From Pedobacter polysacchareus (GTDB lineage Bacteria > Bacteroidota > Bacteroidia > Sphingobacteriales > Sphingobacteriaceae), in the NCBI RefSeq assembly GCF_019802255.1, contig NZ_JAHYSS010000007.1, forward strand, positions 310,001 through 374,000: a stretch of 64,000 nt of DNA, written 5' to 3'. The notes beneath the pieces were generated by a model, which made no database searches, had not been told where the DNA came from, and worked only from the letters and a program-made list of their open reading frames with translations. The translations under genes were made by a program, and so were the position numbers. This document shows, piece by piece, positions 25,682 to 34,265 of the stretch. How positions within the stretch are numbered: the stretch's first letter is position 1; each line of letters opens with the position of its first letter.

Positions 25682-25696
25682 TACCTTTGAAAGGAG
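25682..25696 (+). promoter_or_regulatory. -7 element and purine-rich site before fur
   Basis: TACCTTTG fills 25681-25688 allowing for the consensus TAnnTTTG, and an AAAGGAG run follows at about 25690-25696, 10-11 bp before the fur ATG. A strong Shine-Dalgarno is uncommon in this window, so the run is noted. Confidence 0.45.
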
Positions 25697-25706
25697 TTTA
25701 AAAACT

Positions 25707-26198
25707 ATGTCTACAAACCACAACAGCGAGTTAGTAAGAAAAATATTCGAAGCTTACCTCGAAAATAAGAGTCTGAGAAAAACACCGGAACGTTTTGCCA
25801 TCTTAGAAGAAATATATTCCAGAGATGACCATTTCGATGTAGAGACCCTCTATATCCACATGAAAAACCAAAAATATCGTGTCAGCAGAGCTACTGTATA
25901 CAACACTTTAGAACTATTGGTTTCCTGTGATCTGGTGACTAAACATCAGTTTGGTAAAAACATGGCGCAGTTTGAGAAATCTTATGGCTACCATCAGCAC
26001 GACCATATCATTTGTATTGACTGCGGGAAAGTAGTAGAATTCTGCGATCCGCGTATTCATCAGATCCAAAGTATGGTTGGAGATTTGCTGAAGTTTGAAA
26101 TTAAACACCACTCACTGAACCTTTATGGCGTTTGTTTCGATTGCACTGCAAAAAATGCAATGAACAATCAGAATAGCGAAGTAAAACATGCAAGTTAA
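25707..26198 (+). CDS. Fur-family transcriptional regulator
   Basis: 163 aa. N-terminal winged helix (about 12-85; FAILEEIYSRDDHFDVETLYIHM, RVSRATVYNTLELL) and C-terminal dimer/metal domain with YHQHDHIICIDCGKVVEFCDP and a second CFDC pair. The HHDH-like and Cys-X2-Cys motifs indicate metal binding (regulatory site plus structural zinc). Whether it answers iron (Fur), zinc (Zur) or peroxide (PerR) cannot be read from the sequence; no obvious Asp/His PerR signature was assigned. It sits between rel and purA, the usual position in the phylum. Confidence 0.9.
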   Translation: MSTNHNSELVRKIFEAYLENKSLRKTPERFAILEEIYSRDDHFDVETLYIHMKNQKYRVSRATVYNTLELLVSCDLVTKHQFGKNMAQFEKSYGYHQHDHIICIDCGKVVEFCDPRIHQIQSMVGDLLKFEIKHHSLNLYGVCFDCTAKNAMNNQNSEVKHAS

Positions 26199-26230
26199 CA
26201 TATCCAATTTATAATATTCAAATTTAAATA

Positions 26231-27508
26231 ATGACGCAAGTAGACGTGCTTCTGGGCCTGCAATGGGGCGATGAAGGCAAGGGAAAAATTGTTGATGTAT
26301 TAAGTCCTCAATATGATTTGATAGCTCGTTTTCAAGGCGGTCCGAATGCCGGACATACTTTAGAGTTTGATGGCAAAAAGTTTGTTTTAAATACCATTCC
26401 ATCAGGTATTTTCAATGAAAAAACAATGAATCTTATTGGTAATGGTGTGGTTATTGACCCGATCATTCTAAAAAGAGAGTTAGACAACCTAAAAGCTGCA
26501 GGACATGATCCAGTAGCCAAAGGGAAATTGGTAATTGCCCGTAAAGCACATTTGATTTTGCCAACGCACCAGTTATTGGATGCTGCAAATGAGCAAAAAA
26601 TGGGTAAGGACAAAATCGGTTCTACACTAAAAGGTATTGGCCCAACTTATATGGACAAAACCGGTCGTAATGGATTAAGAGTAGGTGATACTACCCTTCC
26701 TGATTTCAAGGAACGTTACAACAAATTAGTAGAGAAACATAAAGAGATTCTTTCTCATTATGAATTCGAATACGATCTAACAGAAAAAGAAGCTGCATTC
26801 TTTGAAGCGATTGAGTTTATCAAAACCATTCCTCATGTAGACAGTGAGCATTATGTAAATGGTTTCCTTAAAGAAGGAAAGAAAGTATTGGCAGAAGGTG
26901 CACAAGGAACATTATTGGACATCGACTTTGGTTCTTATCCATTTGTAACTTCTTCTAACACCACTACTGCTGGTGCTTGTACTGGTTTAGGTATTGCGCC
27001 AAACAGAATCGGCAATGTATATGGTATCTTCAAAGCTTACTGTACACGTGTTGGTGGTGGACCATTCCCTACGGAACTGGACAACGAAGTTGGTGAAAAC
27101 CTACGTCAGGTGGGTCATGAATTCGGTGCAACAACTGGCCGTGCCCGTCGTTGCGGATGGATTGATATCCCTGCATTAAAATATGCAATCATGTTAAATG
27201 GTGTAACTGAGCTGATCATGATGAAAGCAGATGTATTGGATGGTTTTGATACGATCTATGCCTGTACACATTATGAGCACAATGGTGAAACTATTGATTA
27301 TATGCCATACGACATCATTTCTGTAAAACCTACGCCTGTTTTAAAAGCAATCGAAGGTTGGAAAACTGATGTAACTAAAGTAAATCAGGTAGCAGATATC
27401 CCTGCGAAACTTTCCGCTTATATCGCTTTCTTAGAGAAAGAATTGGAAGTGCCTGTAAAATATCTTTCTGTTGGACCAGATAGAGTTCAAACTTTAGAAT
27501 TGATCTAG
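26231..27508 (+). CDS. purA: Adenylosuccinate synthetase
   Basis: 425 aa, full length. Joins IMP and aspartate using GTP in the first step from IMP to AMP. The opening VLLGLQWGDEGKGKIVD is the P-loop-like signature with catalytic Asp and Lys; GPNAGHTL provides catalytic His; GIGPTYMDK and the C-terminal VKYLSVGPDRVQTLEL complete the family. It follows fur by 32 bp, and a strong terminator lies 23 bp after it, so fur and purA may share a transcript. Confidence 0.97.
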   Translation: MTQVDVLLGLQWGDEGKGKIVDVLSPQYDLIARFQGGPNAGHTLEFDGKKFVLNTIPSGIFNEKTMNLIGNGVVIDPIILKRELDNLKAAGHDPVAKGKLVIARKAHLILPTHQLLDAANEQKMGKDKIGSTLKGIGPTYMDKTGRNGLRVGDTTLPDFKERYNKLVEKHKEILSHYEFEYDLTEKEAAFFEAIEFIKTIPHVDSEHYVNGFLKEGKKVLAEGAQGTLLDIDFGSYPFVTSSNTTTAGACTGLGIAPNRIGNVYGIFKAYCTRVGGGPFPTELDNEVGENLRQVGHEFGATTGRARRCGWIDIPALKYAIMLNGVTELIMMKADVLDGFDTIYACTHYEHNGETIDYMPYDIISVKPTPVLKAIEGWKTDVTKVNQVADIPAKLSAYIAFLEKELEVPVKYLSVGPDRVQTLELI

Positions 27509-27530
27509 AAATTATCTTCAGATATATAGG

Positions 27531-27557
27531 AAAGGCGGCCAATGGCCGCCTTTTTTT
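27531..27557 (+). terminator. Intrinsic terminator after purA
   Basis: Perfect 10-bp GC-rich stem (AAAGGCGGCC at 27531-27540, complement at 27544-27553) with a 3-nt loop and a T-tract. Confidence 0.9.
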
Positions 27558-27573
27558 ATAGGCTGTTTTCCCT

Positions 27574-27581
27574 TACCTTTG
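27574..27581 (+). promoter_or_regulatory. -7 element of pabB
   Basis: TACCTTTG matches the consensus and lies 7 bp before the ATG, so the transcript is predicted to have little or no leader. Confidence 0.55.
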
Positions 27582-27588
27582 TAGCGAA

Positions 27589-28842
27589 ATGAGCCATCTG
27601 GAATTATCGTTATTTAAAAGTAAAGCACTGCATTGGGCCAATACTTTTGACATCTGCTGCTGTTTAGACTCCAACAATTATACTGACCCTTACGGGAAAT
27701 TCGATTTTATCATTGCTGCTGGAGCTACAGCGGTACTTTCTAAAGCAACGGGCGGCGCATTTGATGCCTTACAAGATTTCTACGAAGCAAGAAAAACCTG
27801 GATGTTCGGTTTATTCAGCTACGACCTGAAAAACGAAGATGAACAGCTGCAATCCAATCATGCAGACTTCCACCAATTCCCTGATTTATTTTTCTTTGTT
27901 CCTCAATATCTGATCGCCTGGAAAGATGGGCAGGCAGAAGTGATTTTTGGTGATGCCGAGCTTTTAGAAACCATCTCCTGCTTTGAAATTCCGGAAGTAA
28001 AAACTTATCCGGCTTTGGATATCCAGGCTTCGATGAATAAAGAAAGCTATCTGGAGAAGATCAAGCAGCTGCACCAGCACATCAGCAGGGGCGACATTTA
28101 CGAAATTACTTATTGTCAGGAGTTCTTTGCCGAAAACGCAGAGATTGATCCTTTATATGTATTTGAACAGCTCAACGCCCTTTCCCCTACCCCTTTTGCA
28201 GGCTATTTTAAGATCTACGATCAATATATCCTTTCGGCCAGTCCGGAGCGCTTTCTTTGCAAACGAGCGAACAAACTGATTTCTCAACCCATTAAAGGAA
28301 CAGCCAAACGCAGCCGCGAAGCCAATACCGATGAACAGATCAAACAGGACTTAAGTCAAAATATAAAAGAACAGGCGGAAAATGTGATGATTGTAGACCT
28401 GGTGCGCAACGACCTCACAAAAAGTGCCTTAAAAGGAAGCGTTAAGGTCGAAGAACTTTTTGGGATCTATACTTTCCCGCAGGTGCACCAGATGATCTCT
28501 ACCATCAGCTGTGAGCTGGCGCCAGACTTACATTTCGTAGAAGCAATCCGAAATACTTTTCCAATGGGCTCAATGACAGGTGCGCCAAAAATCCGGGCAA
28601 TGGAATTGATAGAAAAATATGAGCTGAGTAAAAGAGGTGCATATTCCGGCTCCTTTGGTTACCTCAGTCCTGAGGGAGAGTTCGATTTCAATGTGATCAT
28701 CCGTAGTATCCTATATCAGAAAAGCAGTAAACACTTGTCTTTCCAGGTAGGTGGTGCCATTACTTATGCCGCTGATGCACATGACGAGTATGAAGAATGT
28801 ATGTTAAAAGCCTCTGCTATTATCCAAACTTTAACTCCCTAA
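27589..28842 (+). CDS. pabB: Aminodeoxychorismate synthase component I
   Basis: 417 aa chorismate-binding enzyme that makes 4-amino-4-deoxychorismate for folate. The motif QPIKGTAKRSRE carries Lys236; PIKGT is typical of PabB, whereas anthranilate and isochorismate synthases have PIAGT. Other chorismate-family signatures include FEIPEVKTYPALD, FAGYFKIYDQYILSASPERFL, MIVDLVRNDL, FPQVHQMIST and GSMTGAPKIRAMELIE. No glutamine amidotransferase partner (PabA) is in the window. The PabC-like aminotransferase at 4533-5372 could supply the next step. The predicted transcript is leaderless; a terminator follows. Confidence 0.92.
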   Translation: MSHLELSLFKSKALHWANTFDICCCLDSNNYTDPYGKFDFIIAAGATAVLSKATGGAFDALQDFYEARKTWMFGLFSYDLKNEDEQLQSNHADFHQFPDLFFFVPQYLIAWKDGQAEVIFGDAELLETISCFEIPEVKTYPALDIQASMNKESYLEKIKQLHQHISRGDIYEITYCQEFFAENAEIDPLYVFEQLNALSPTPFAGYFKIYDQYILSASPERFLCKRANKLISQPIKGTAKRSREANTDEQIKQDLSQNIKEQAENVMIVDLVRNDLTKSALKGSVKVEELFGIYTFPQVHQMISTISCELAPDLHFVEAIRNTFPMGSMTGAPKIRAMELIEKYELSKRGAYSGSFGYLSPEGEFDFNVIIRSILYQKSSKHLSFQVGGAITYAADAHDEYEECMLKASAIIQTLTP

Positions 28843-28859
28843 ATGTTATTCCATTAAAA

Positions 28860-28901
28860 AGGCCGTTACCTTTCAGTAACAGCCTGTCTATTATTTTTTT
28901 T
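28860..28901 (+). terminator. Intrinsic terminator after pabB
   Basis: Stem AGGC-c-GTTAC / GTAAC-a-GCCT (28860-28869, 28876-28885) with one mismatch and a 6-nt loop, followed by a long T-run. It separates convergent pabB and the M48 protease gene. Confidence 0.75.
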
Positions 28902-28909
28902 TATTCAAA

Positions 28910-29737
28910 TTATCCGGTAGGCTTTCCGGTAGTCGAATTGAAATATTTTTTAGCTTCTGGTAAAAGTCTTTGAATCTGAGCAATACGCGTAGCATCAGAA
29001 GGGTGAGTACTTAAAAACTCAGCAGGTTTTTGCGCACCAGCACTCGCTGCAGCCATTCGCTGCCAGAAAGAAATCGCATTGGTAGGATCATATCCGGCCA
29101 TCGACATAAAAATCAGGCCTAACTGATCTGCTTCCAGCTCTTGCTTTCTTGAATTTGGTAACAATACAAAGCCCTGCGCGCCCAAACCATATGCCTGATT
29201 GATCATCGCCTGTGCGGTTTGAGACTTTCCTGCTGTAGCTGCACCCAATAAACTACCCCCAGCTTGTGCTAGAGTAGCTTGAGAAGCTCTTTCTGAGGAG
29301 TGCTGTGCAATCGCATGGGCGATCTCATGCCCCATCACTGTGGCTAATCCAGCATCATCCTTTGCAATAGGTAAAATACCACTGTAAACAGCTACTTTAC
29401 CACCGGGCATACACCAGGCATTTACTTCTTTACTATCAATCAGGTTAAATTCCCAGTTGAAACCCTGGATCTGGCTCGCATAGCCATTGGCGTTCATATA
29501 CTTTGTAACCGCAGCCTGAATCTTCTGCCCTACTCTTTTTATCCTTGCTGCATCCGCATTGTTGAGCACCTTAGTTTTAGGGTCTCTTAACAAGGAGGTA
29601 TAACTTTGAGCGGCCGCATTCTGCATCTCACTTTCACTCACAATACTCAATCTGCTGCGTCCCGTTAATGGTACTGTAGAACAGGAGGAGATGGAAAGCA
29701 TCGCCGCAGCAATGACCATTAAATTTAAAGCTTTCAT
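28910..29737 (-). CDS. M48-family metalloprotease lipoprotein
   Basis: 275 aa, lipobox ISSC with lipidated Cys19. The zinc motif is HEIAH (137-141) in VMGHEIAHAIAQHSSERAS, and the third ligand lies in the ELEADQLGL segment (about 203). Such LoiP/BepA-like peptidases clear misfolded outer-membrane proteins in the periplasm. The TPR domain of BepA is absent, so it is the short LoiP/YcaL type. It is the last gene of the run DUF4783 - nadC - plsY - M48, 12 bp after plsY. Confidence 0.9.
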   Translation of the reverse strand: MKALNLMVIAAAMLSISSCSTVPLTGRSRLSIVSESEMQNAAAQSYTSLLRDPKTKVLNNADAARIKRVGQKIQAAVTKYMNANGYASQIQGFNWEFNLIDSKEVNAWCMPGGKVAVYSGILPIAKDDAGLATVMGHEIAHAIAQHSSERASQATLAQAGGSLLGAATAGKSQTAQAMINQAYGLGAQGFVLLPNSRKQELEADQLGLIFMSMAGYDPTNAISFWQRMAAASAGAQKPAEFLSTHPSDATRIAQIQRLLPEAKKYFNSTTGKPTG

Positions 29738-29749
29738 GAATTCGTTGTT

Positions 29750-30397
29750 TTAAGTTGTTTTCTTTTTAAACAGGTAAACTTTGGATTCTTTGCCCATGAG
29801 GAGTCGCTCTAAATTCTTCTGATGTGTGACCAAAATGAGGATACACACACACATTCCATATAATACTTCTGACTTAACAGAAGAATGCAGGATGAATATA
29901 ATGCTCAATGGGAAGGTAAAACCTGCACATATAGAGCTTAGGGAAACATATTTAGTGGTTAAGAGTACAACTACAAAGACCAGAACACAAAGCATTGCTG
30001 CCGGGAAGTTAACTGCCAAAATCATTCCAAAAAGTGTGGCCACTCCCTTACCTCCTCTAAAGCCTGCAAATATTGGGAATAAATGTCCCATCACAGCGGT
30101 TACGCCGAGTGCAAGTTCATAATTGATAAATTGAGAAGAGTTCTGTGGACCGGTAACGGATAGCCCTATAAAGTAGGCAAGTTTGGTTGCAGTATAGCCT
30201 TTGGCGATATCTATCGTCATCACGGCAAGTCCTGCACGTTTCCCCAACACCCTAAAAGTATTGGTTGCACCGGCATTTCCACTACCATATTCCCTCACGT
30301 CGACACCGTAAAATGCTTGTCCGAGCCATACCGCTGTTGGTATAGACCCAAATAAATAGGCTAAAATTACTGCTGATATAGAATAGACCGAAATCAT
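29750..30397 (-). CDS. plsY: Glycerol-3-phosphate acyltransferase PlsY
   Basis: 215 aa integral membrane enzyme, with about five hydrophobic spans. Motifs AYLFGSIPTAVWLG, DVREYGSGNAGATNTFRVLG and GHLFPIFAGFRGGKGVATLFG are the three PlsY signatures. It transfers acyl from acyl-phosphate to glycerol-3-phosphate, the first step of phospholipid synthesis. It is slightly longer than typical PlsY (about 200 aa) through a basic C-terminus. It lies 52 bp after nadC, a conserved pairing in Bacteroidota. Confidence 0.95.
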   Translation of the reverse strand: MISVYSISAVILAYLFGSIPTAVWLGQAFYGVDVREYGSGNAGATNTFRVLGKRAGLAVMTIDIAKGYTATKLAYFIGLSVTGPQNSSQFINYELALGVTAVMGHLFPIFAGFRGGKGVATLFGMILAVNFPAAMLCVLVFVVVLLTTKYVSLSSICAGFTFPLSIIFILHSSVKSEVLYGMCVCILILVTHQKNLERLLMGKESKVYLFKKKTT

Positions 30398-30449
30398 TAA
30401 CTACAATTATAGTAAAAAAACAAAATCAAATTCTGATGAATTAAGTTGT

Positions 30450-31292
30450 TTAGCATGCTTTTAAACTCATGTCTAAACTTTTAACAGAGTGGGTTAAAGC
30501 GCCCATAGATATAAAATCTACCCCACACGCCGCGTATTCTACTACATTTTCTTCAGTGATTCCACCAGAAGCCTCTGTTACGAATCTGCCATCGATTAGT
30601 TTCACCGCTTCTTTTAAATCGGCAAAGCTGAAATTATCCAGCATAATCCGGTCTACACCTCTATTAGTTAAAACATCATTTAACTCCGAAAGGTTTCTCA
30701 CTTCTATCTCTATCTGTAAATCTTTATTTTGATCTGCTAAATATTGATTGGCTGCTTTGATCGCATTGGCGATTCCACCAGCATAATCTACGTGATTATC
30801 CTTGATCAGGATCATGTCGTATAAACCGATACGGTGATTTACTCCCCCACCGATCACAACCGCCCATTTCTCCAAATATCTTAATCCAGGTGTGGTTTTG
30901 CGCGTATCTAACAATTTAGTAGGATACGCAGCCAGCAAACCAACAATGTGGTTGGTTTTCGTGGCAATACCACTCATCCTTTGCATACAGTTTAAAACCA
31001 GTCGCTCAGCCAGCAAAATAGAATGCGTACTACCGGAAACCGTCAGTACAATATCTCCATATTTCACTTTTTCTCCGTCAGTAATATTTACCGATACGAC
31101 CAATTGATCATCAATATAATTGAAAATCGCTACCGCAAGCTCAACGCCTGCAATCACCCCATCTTCTTTAATGAGCAATTTTGCCTTGCCTTGTGCATGG
31201 GCTGGAATGGTAGAAAGTGAAGTATGATCCCCATCGCCTAAATCTTCGGCAACAGCGTTTTTTATGAATTGATCTATGATTTGCTTATCCAA
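30450..31292 (-). CDS. nadC: Nicotinate-nucleotide diphosphorylase (quinolinate phosphoribosyltransferase)
   Basis: 280 aa. Converts quinolinate and PRPP to nicotinate mononucleotide in de novo NAD synthesis. Signatures: EDLGDGDHTS near the N-terminus, LNCMQRMSGIATKT, DTRKTTPGLRYLEKWAV, GGGVNHRIGLYDMILIKDNH and the C-terminal ITEENVVEYAACGVDFISMGALTHS. Catalytic Lys and Arg residues of the RKT and KDN motifs are present. It lies between the DUF4783 gene (36 bp upstream) and plsY. Confidence 0.96.
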   Translation of the reverse strand: MDKQIIDQFIKNAVAEDLGDGDHTSLSTIPAHAQGKAKLLIKEDGVIAGVELAVAIFNYIDDQLVVSVNITDGEKVKYGDIVLTVSGSTHSILLAERLVLNCMQRMSGIATKTNHIVGLLAAYPTKLLDTRKTTPGLRYLEKWAVVIGGGVNHRIGLYDMILIKDNHVDYAGGIANAIKAANQYLADQNKDLQIEIEVRNLSELNDVLTNRGVDRIMLDNFSFADLKEAVKLIDGRFVTEASGGITEENVVEYAACGVDFISMGALTHSVKSLDMSLKAC

Positions 31293-31328
31293 AACTTAAA
31301 ATTAAACCCAAAAATAGCATTTTTACTA

Positions 31329-31721
31329 TTATTTATCCGGCTCTATTCTCAATTCCGTAATAAAAAAAGCATTATTAGACTTTTTCATCGTGATTGAAAC
31401 CCGGAATTTTCCATTCTTGGTGTGTAGGGAAAGGATGCCAAATCTAAAGTTCGGATTGGCATTAATGGTATGTGTTACCGATGATTTTATAGGTGGATAC
31501 TTGGTAAAGAAGTTCCTTAGTATCTGCTCGGCCTGTGCTTTAGAATAGACATCTTCTTCATCAATAACGATGAGCTCCAGGGAAGAAGAAAAATTTACTG
31601 CTATTTCTTTCGTATTGCCCGCTTTAAAATAACCGGAAAGATTGTCAATAATATCGCTTTGAATAGCAATAACAGAAGAAAAAGAGGTAAACAGAATCGT
31701 AAAAAAAAGTAAGGGCTTCAT
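31329..31721 (-). CDS. Secreted DUF4783 protein
   Basis: 130 aa with a signal peptide (MKPLLFFTILFTSFSSVIA). The rest, including IIDNLSGYFKAGNTKEIAVNFSSSLEL, belongs to DUF4783, an NTF2-like fold family in Bacteroidota with no known job. It is the first gene of the nadC - plsY - M48 unit, which is the conserved neighbourhood of this family. A -7 element lies 67 bp upstream. Function is unknown; a small ligand-binding or scaffolding role is only a guess from the fold. Confidence 0.85.
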   Translation of the reverse strand: MKPLLFFTILFTSFSSVIAIQSDIIDNLSGYFKAGNTKEIAVNFSSSLELIVIDEEDVYSKAQAEQILRNFFTKYPPIKSSVTHTINANPNFRFGILSLHTKNGKFRVSITMKKSNNAFFITELRIEPDK

Positions 31722-31769
31722 ATTCTCTATATAGCTAACCTACCAATGTTACATAAATTATGCCATGAT

Positions 31770-31781
31770 TGGCTGCAGCCA
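31770..31781. repeat. 12-bp palindrome TGGCTGCAGCCA between divergent promoters
   Basis: Perfect palindrome 7 bp downstream of the leftward -7 element (31788-31795) and 60 bp upstream of the rightward one (31842-31849). GC-rich in an AT-rich setting; a possible operator. Confidence 0.35.
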
Positions 31782-31787
31782 GGAAAA

Positions 31788-31795
31788 CAAAGATA
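31788..31795 (-). promoter_or_regulatory. Candidate -7 element for the DUF4783 - nadC operon
   Basis: Reverse-strand TATCTTTG fits TAnnTTTG, 67 bp upstream of the start codon. No clear -33 TTG at the right distance. Confidence 0.45.
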
Positions 31796-31841
31796 CTACA
31801 GTTGAATTACAATTAGGCTCAAAAAAAACACACAATACGCT

Positions 31842-31849
31842 TATATTTG
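31842..31849 (+). promoter_or_regulatory. -7 element of gpmI
   Basis: TATATTTG, an exact consensus match, 45 bp before the gpmI start codon. Confidence 0.5.
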
Positions 31850-31894
31850 TTAGATTGACAGACAATCGCACGACAATTACTAAATTAATTCAAG

Positions 31895-33415
31895 ATGAAT
31901 AATAAAAAATTAGTTCTACTTATTCTTGACGGCTGGGGCTACGGGAAGCAAGACGAATCCGATGCCGCTTATGCAGCTAACACTCCTTTCTTTGACTCTT
32001 TATTGAAAAATTATCCTAATTCCAAATTGGAAGCTTCGGGTGTAGCGGTAGGATTACCGGCCGGCCAAATGGGGAATTCGGAAGTTGGACACATGAATTT
32101 AGGTGCAGGCAGAGTAGTTTATCAGGAATTAGGCAGGATTAATAAAGCAATAGAAGACAGAACACTGCACCAGAACCCGGTACTGCTGGATGCTTTTCAT
32201 TATGCTAAAGAAAATAACAAGGCTGTTCATTTCATCGGGTTGGTATCTGATGGAGGTGTACATGCCCATATCAACCATCTGAAAGCGTTATGCGATGCAG
32301 CTGGCGAACAAGGATTGAGCGACGTATTTATCCATGCTTTCTTAGATGGCAGGGATACAGATCCAAATTCTGGATTGACATTCATCAAAGACCTGGAACA
32401 TCACCTGGAAAGTTCTACGGGTAAAATTGCCAGTTTAGTTGGCCGTTATTATGCGATGGACAGGGATTCACGTTGGGAAAGGGTAAAACTTGCTTATGAT
32501 GTGATGACCAAAGGTATTGGCAAACCAACTACCGATGCCGCAACTGCTATTGAGCAATCTTATAGCGAAGGCATTACGGATGAATTTACTGCTCCAATTG
32601 TAGTGACTCAGCCAAATGGCAGCCCGGTAGCTACTATTCAGCCTGGTGATGTAGTGATCTGTTTCAATTACAGAACAGACAGGGGCAGAGAAATTACTGC
32701 AGCATTGACTCAAAATGACTATCCTGATGTTGACATGCATAAATTGCCATTGTATTATGTAACGATGACGACTTATGATGAAAACTTCGAAAATGTAAAG
32801 GTAGTTTTCACTAAAGATGATCTTTCGGAAACTTTAGGTGAAGTATTAGAGAAAAACCATAAAAACCAGATCCGTATTGCGGAGACTGAAAAATATCCAC
32901 ACGTTACTTTCTTTTTCTCTGGTGGCAGAGAGCTGGCATTTGAAAATGAGAAGAGAATACTTATTCCATCTCCGAAGGTAGCTACTTACGACTTGCAGCC
33001 AGAGATGAGTGCCGCAGGAATTACAGCAGCAATCAACAAAGAGCTAGCTTCAGGATGGCCTGATTTTGTGTGCCTGAATTTTGCCAATCCAGACATGGTA
33101 GGTCATACCGGTGTATTTGAAGCAGTAATTAAAGCTGTGGAAACTGCTGACCATTGTGCAGAGCAAGTGGTAAAAACAGGAATCGAAAACGGTTACTCTT
33201 TCATCATCCTTGCGGATCACGGAAATTCAGAATACATGCGCAATGCAGATGGATCTGTAAATACTGCGCATACCACGAACCTTGTTCCCTGCATTTTAAT
33301 TGACAATGATTATAAAACCATCGCTGATGGAAAACTTGGCGACATCGCCCCTACCATCCTAAAGATTATGGGCATTGAGAAACCAGCGATCATGACCGGT
33401 AACTGCCTGGTATAA
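31895..33415 (+). CDS. gpmI: 2,3-bisphosphoglycerate-independent phosphoglycerate mutase
   Basis: 506 aa, normal for iPGM. It interconverts 3- and 2-phosphoglycerate in glycolysis using two metal ions. Motifs: LLILDGWGYG (metal Asp12), GQMGNSEVGHMNLGAGR with nucleophile Ser62, FLDGRDTDPNS in the transferase domain, RYYAMDRDSRW, FNYRTDRGREIT, NFANPDMVGHTG and ILADHGNSEYM with the remaining metal ligands. The downstream lipoprotein gene overlaps the stop codon (TAATG), so the pair is cotranslated. Confidence 0.97.
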   Translation: MNNKKLVLLILDGWGYGKQDESDAAYAANTPFFDSLLKNYPNSKLEASGVAVGLPAGQMGNSEVGHMNLGAGRVVYQELGRINKAIEDRTLHQNPVLLDAFHYAKENNKAVHFIGLVSDGGVHAHINHLKALCDAAGEQGLSDVFIHAFLDGRDTDPNSGLTFIKDLEHHLESSTGKIASLVGRYYAMDRDSRWERVKLAYDVMTKGIGKPTTDAATAIEQSYSEGITDEFTAPIVVTQPNGSPVATIQPGDVVICFNYRTDRGREITAALTQNDYPDVDMHKLPLYYVTMTTYDENFENVKVVFTKDDLSETLGEVLEKNHKNQIRIAETEKYPHVTFFFSGGRELAFENEKRILIPSPKVATYDLQPEMSAAGITAAINKELASGWPDFVCLNFANPDMVGHTGVFEAVIKAVETADHCAEQVVKTGIENGYSFIILADHGNSEYMRNADGSVNTAHTTNLVPCILIDNDYKTIADGKLGDIAPTILKIMGIEKPAIMTGNCLV

Positions 33416-33945
33416 TGAGAAACCATTTAATATTATGTGCTTTTCTTTTGTTGTGTTTTGGCTGTGGAGACAGGGCCGTCAACCAGCAAAAGGAAACACA
33501 TCCTTACTTCGATCTTAAAGGATACTTTGCGGGAGAAGCGACAAGATTAAGTCGCCAGAAGCCAGTGATTCATAAAACAGTGCTGGTCAATGACTCCACA
33601 GAAAGCAAAGACCTGGTGATTCAGGACTGGCCGAAAGAGCTGAGCATATTTTCTGATGCCGACCTCAATAAATCGGCATGGAAAGGTTTGTTTCGGGTTA
33701 AAAAAACAGATACAATGGAGCTTTATACCTCCGACAACAAGAAAGTTCCGGTGAAGGAATTGAAAGTCATCAAGAGAAATGGTCAGGTTTATGGCCTTCA
33801 AATTTTGATCTGCAATGCCAACACACTATATACTTCCTCAGATACGCTCAGCTATTTTCCAGATAGCTTATATGACGTAAAAAAGAACCAGCACATCAGG
33901 TTACTTGCGGAAAAGAATTACCGGATTACCGGAAAATTCAAATAG
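33415..33945 (+). CDS. Hypothetical lipoprotein
   Basis: 176 aa. The N-terminus MRNHLILCAFLLLCFGCGD gives a lipobox with lipidated Cys17 (a small Gly precedes it). The body contains ETHPYFDLKGYFAGEATRLS and several KTVLVN, KKTDTMELY strands, suggesting an all-beta domain. I do not recognise the family. It overlaps the gpmI stop codon by one base and is followed by terminator-like hairpins, so it ends the operon. A function cannot be assigned. Confidence 0.75.
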   Translation: MRNHLILCAFLLLCFGCGDRAVNQQKETHPYFDLKGYFAGEATRLSRQKPVIHKTVLVNDSTESKDLVIQDWPKELSIFSDADLNKSAWKGLFRVKKTDTMELYTSDNKKVPVKELKVIKRNGQVYGLQILICNANTLYTSSDTLSYFPDSLYDVKKNQHIRLLAEKNYRITGKFK

Positions 33946-33962
33946 GGATCCCCCCTATTTTC
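33940..33962 (+). terminator. Short terminator-like hairpin after the lipoprotein gene
   Basis: AAATAGGG (33940-33947) and its complement (33953-33960) with a 5-nt loop. The stem overlaps the end of the gene; the T-run is short. Confidence 0.5.
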
Positions 33963-33988
33963 TACCCATTACAAAATCTTAATGACAT

Positions 33989-34028
33989 AAAATCCTTCGT
34001 ACGGAAAGCATTCCTTACGAAGGATTTT
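33989..34028. terminator. Second, stronger hairpin
   Basis: Arms of 12 bp (33989-34000, 34017-34028), with a further GGAA / TTCC pair inside, are perfectly complementary. A- and T-runs at the ends fit a bidirectional terminator. The 240 bp that follow to the PAS kinase contain nothing else recognised. Confidence 0.65.
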
Positions 34029-34265
34029 CTATGCCCCTTACCGGGCAAGACTATGGCATGATAATGGGCTTATTTCAATTGCAAATATGGGGAGTTTAAC
34101 GAGCAAAACGCCTGATAGGAGCAAGAAAGTCTCTTTTATGAACTGCGATTAAATGGTTTAAACACAACCTGATGCCTGTGGCGTCAGATTTCGGGAAATA
34201 AATTCCTCATTTAATGTATTCATATCAGCGATATAAATTCAGTTAACACATTGATCCCTTGAAAA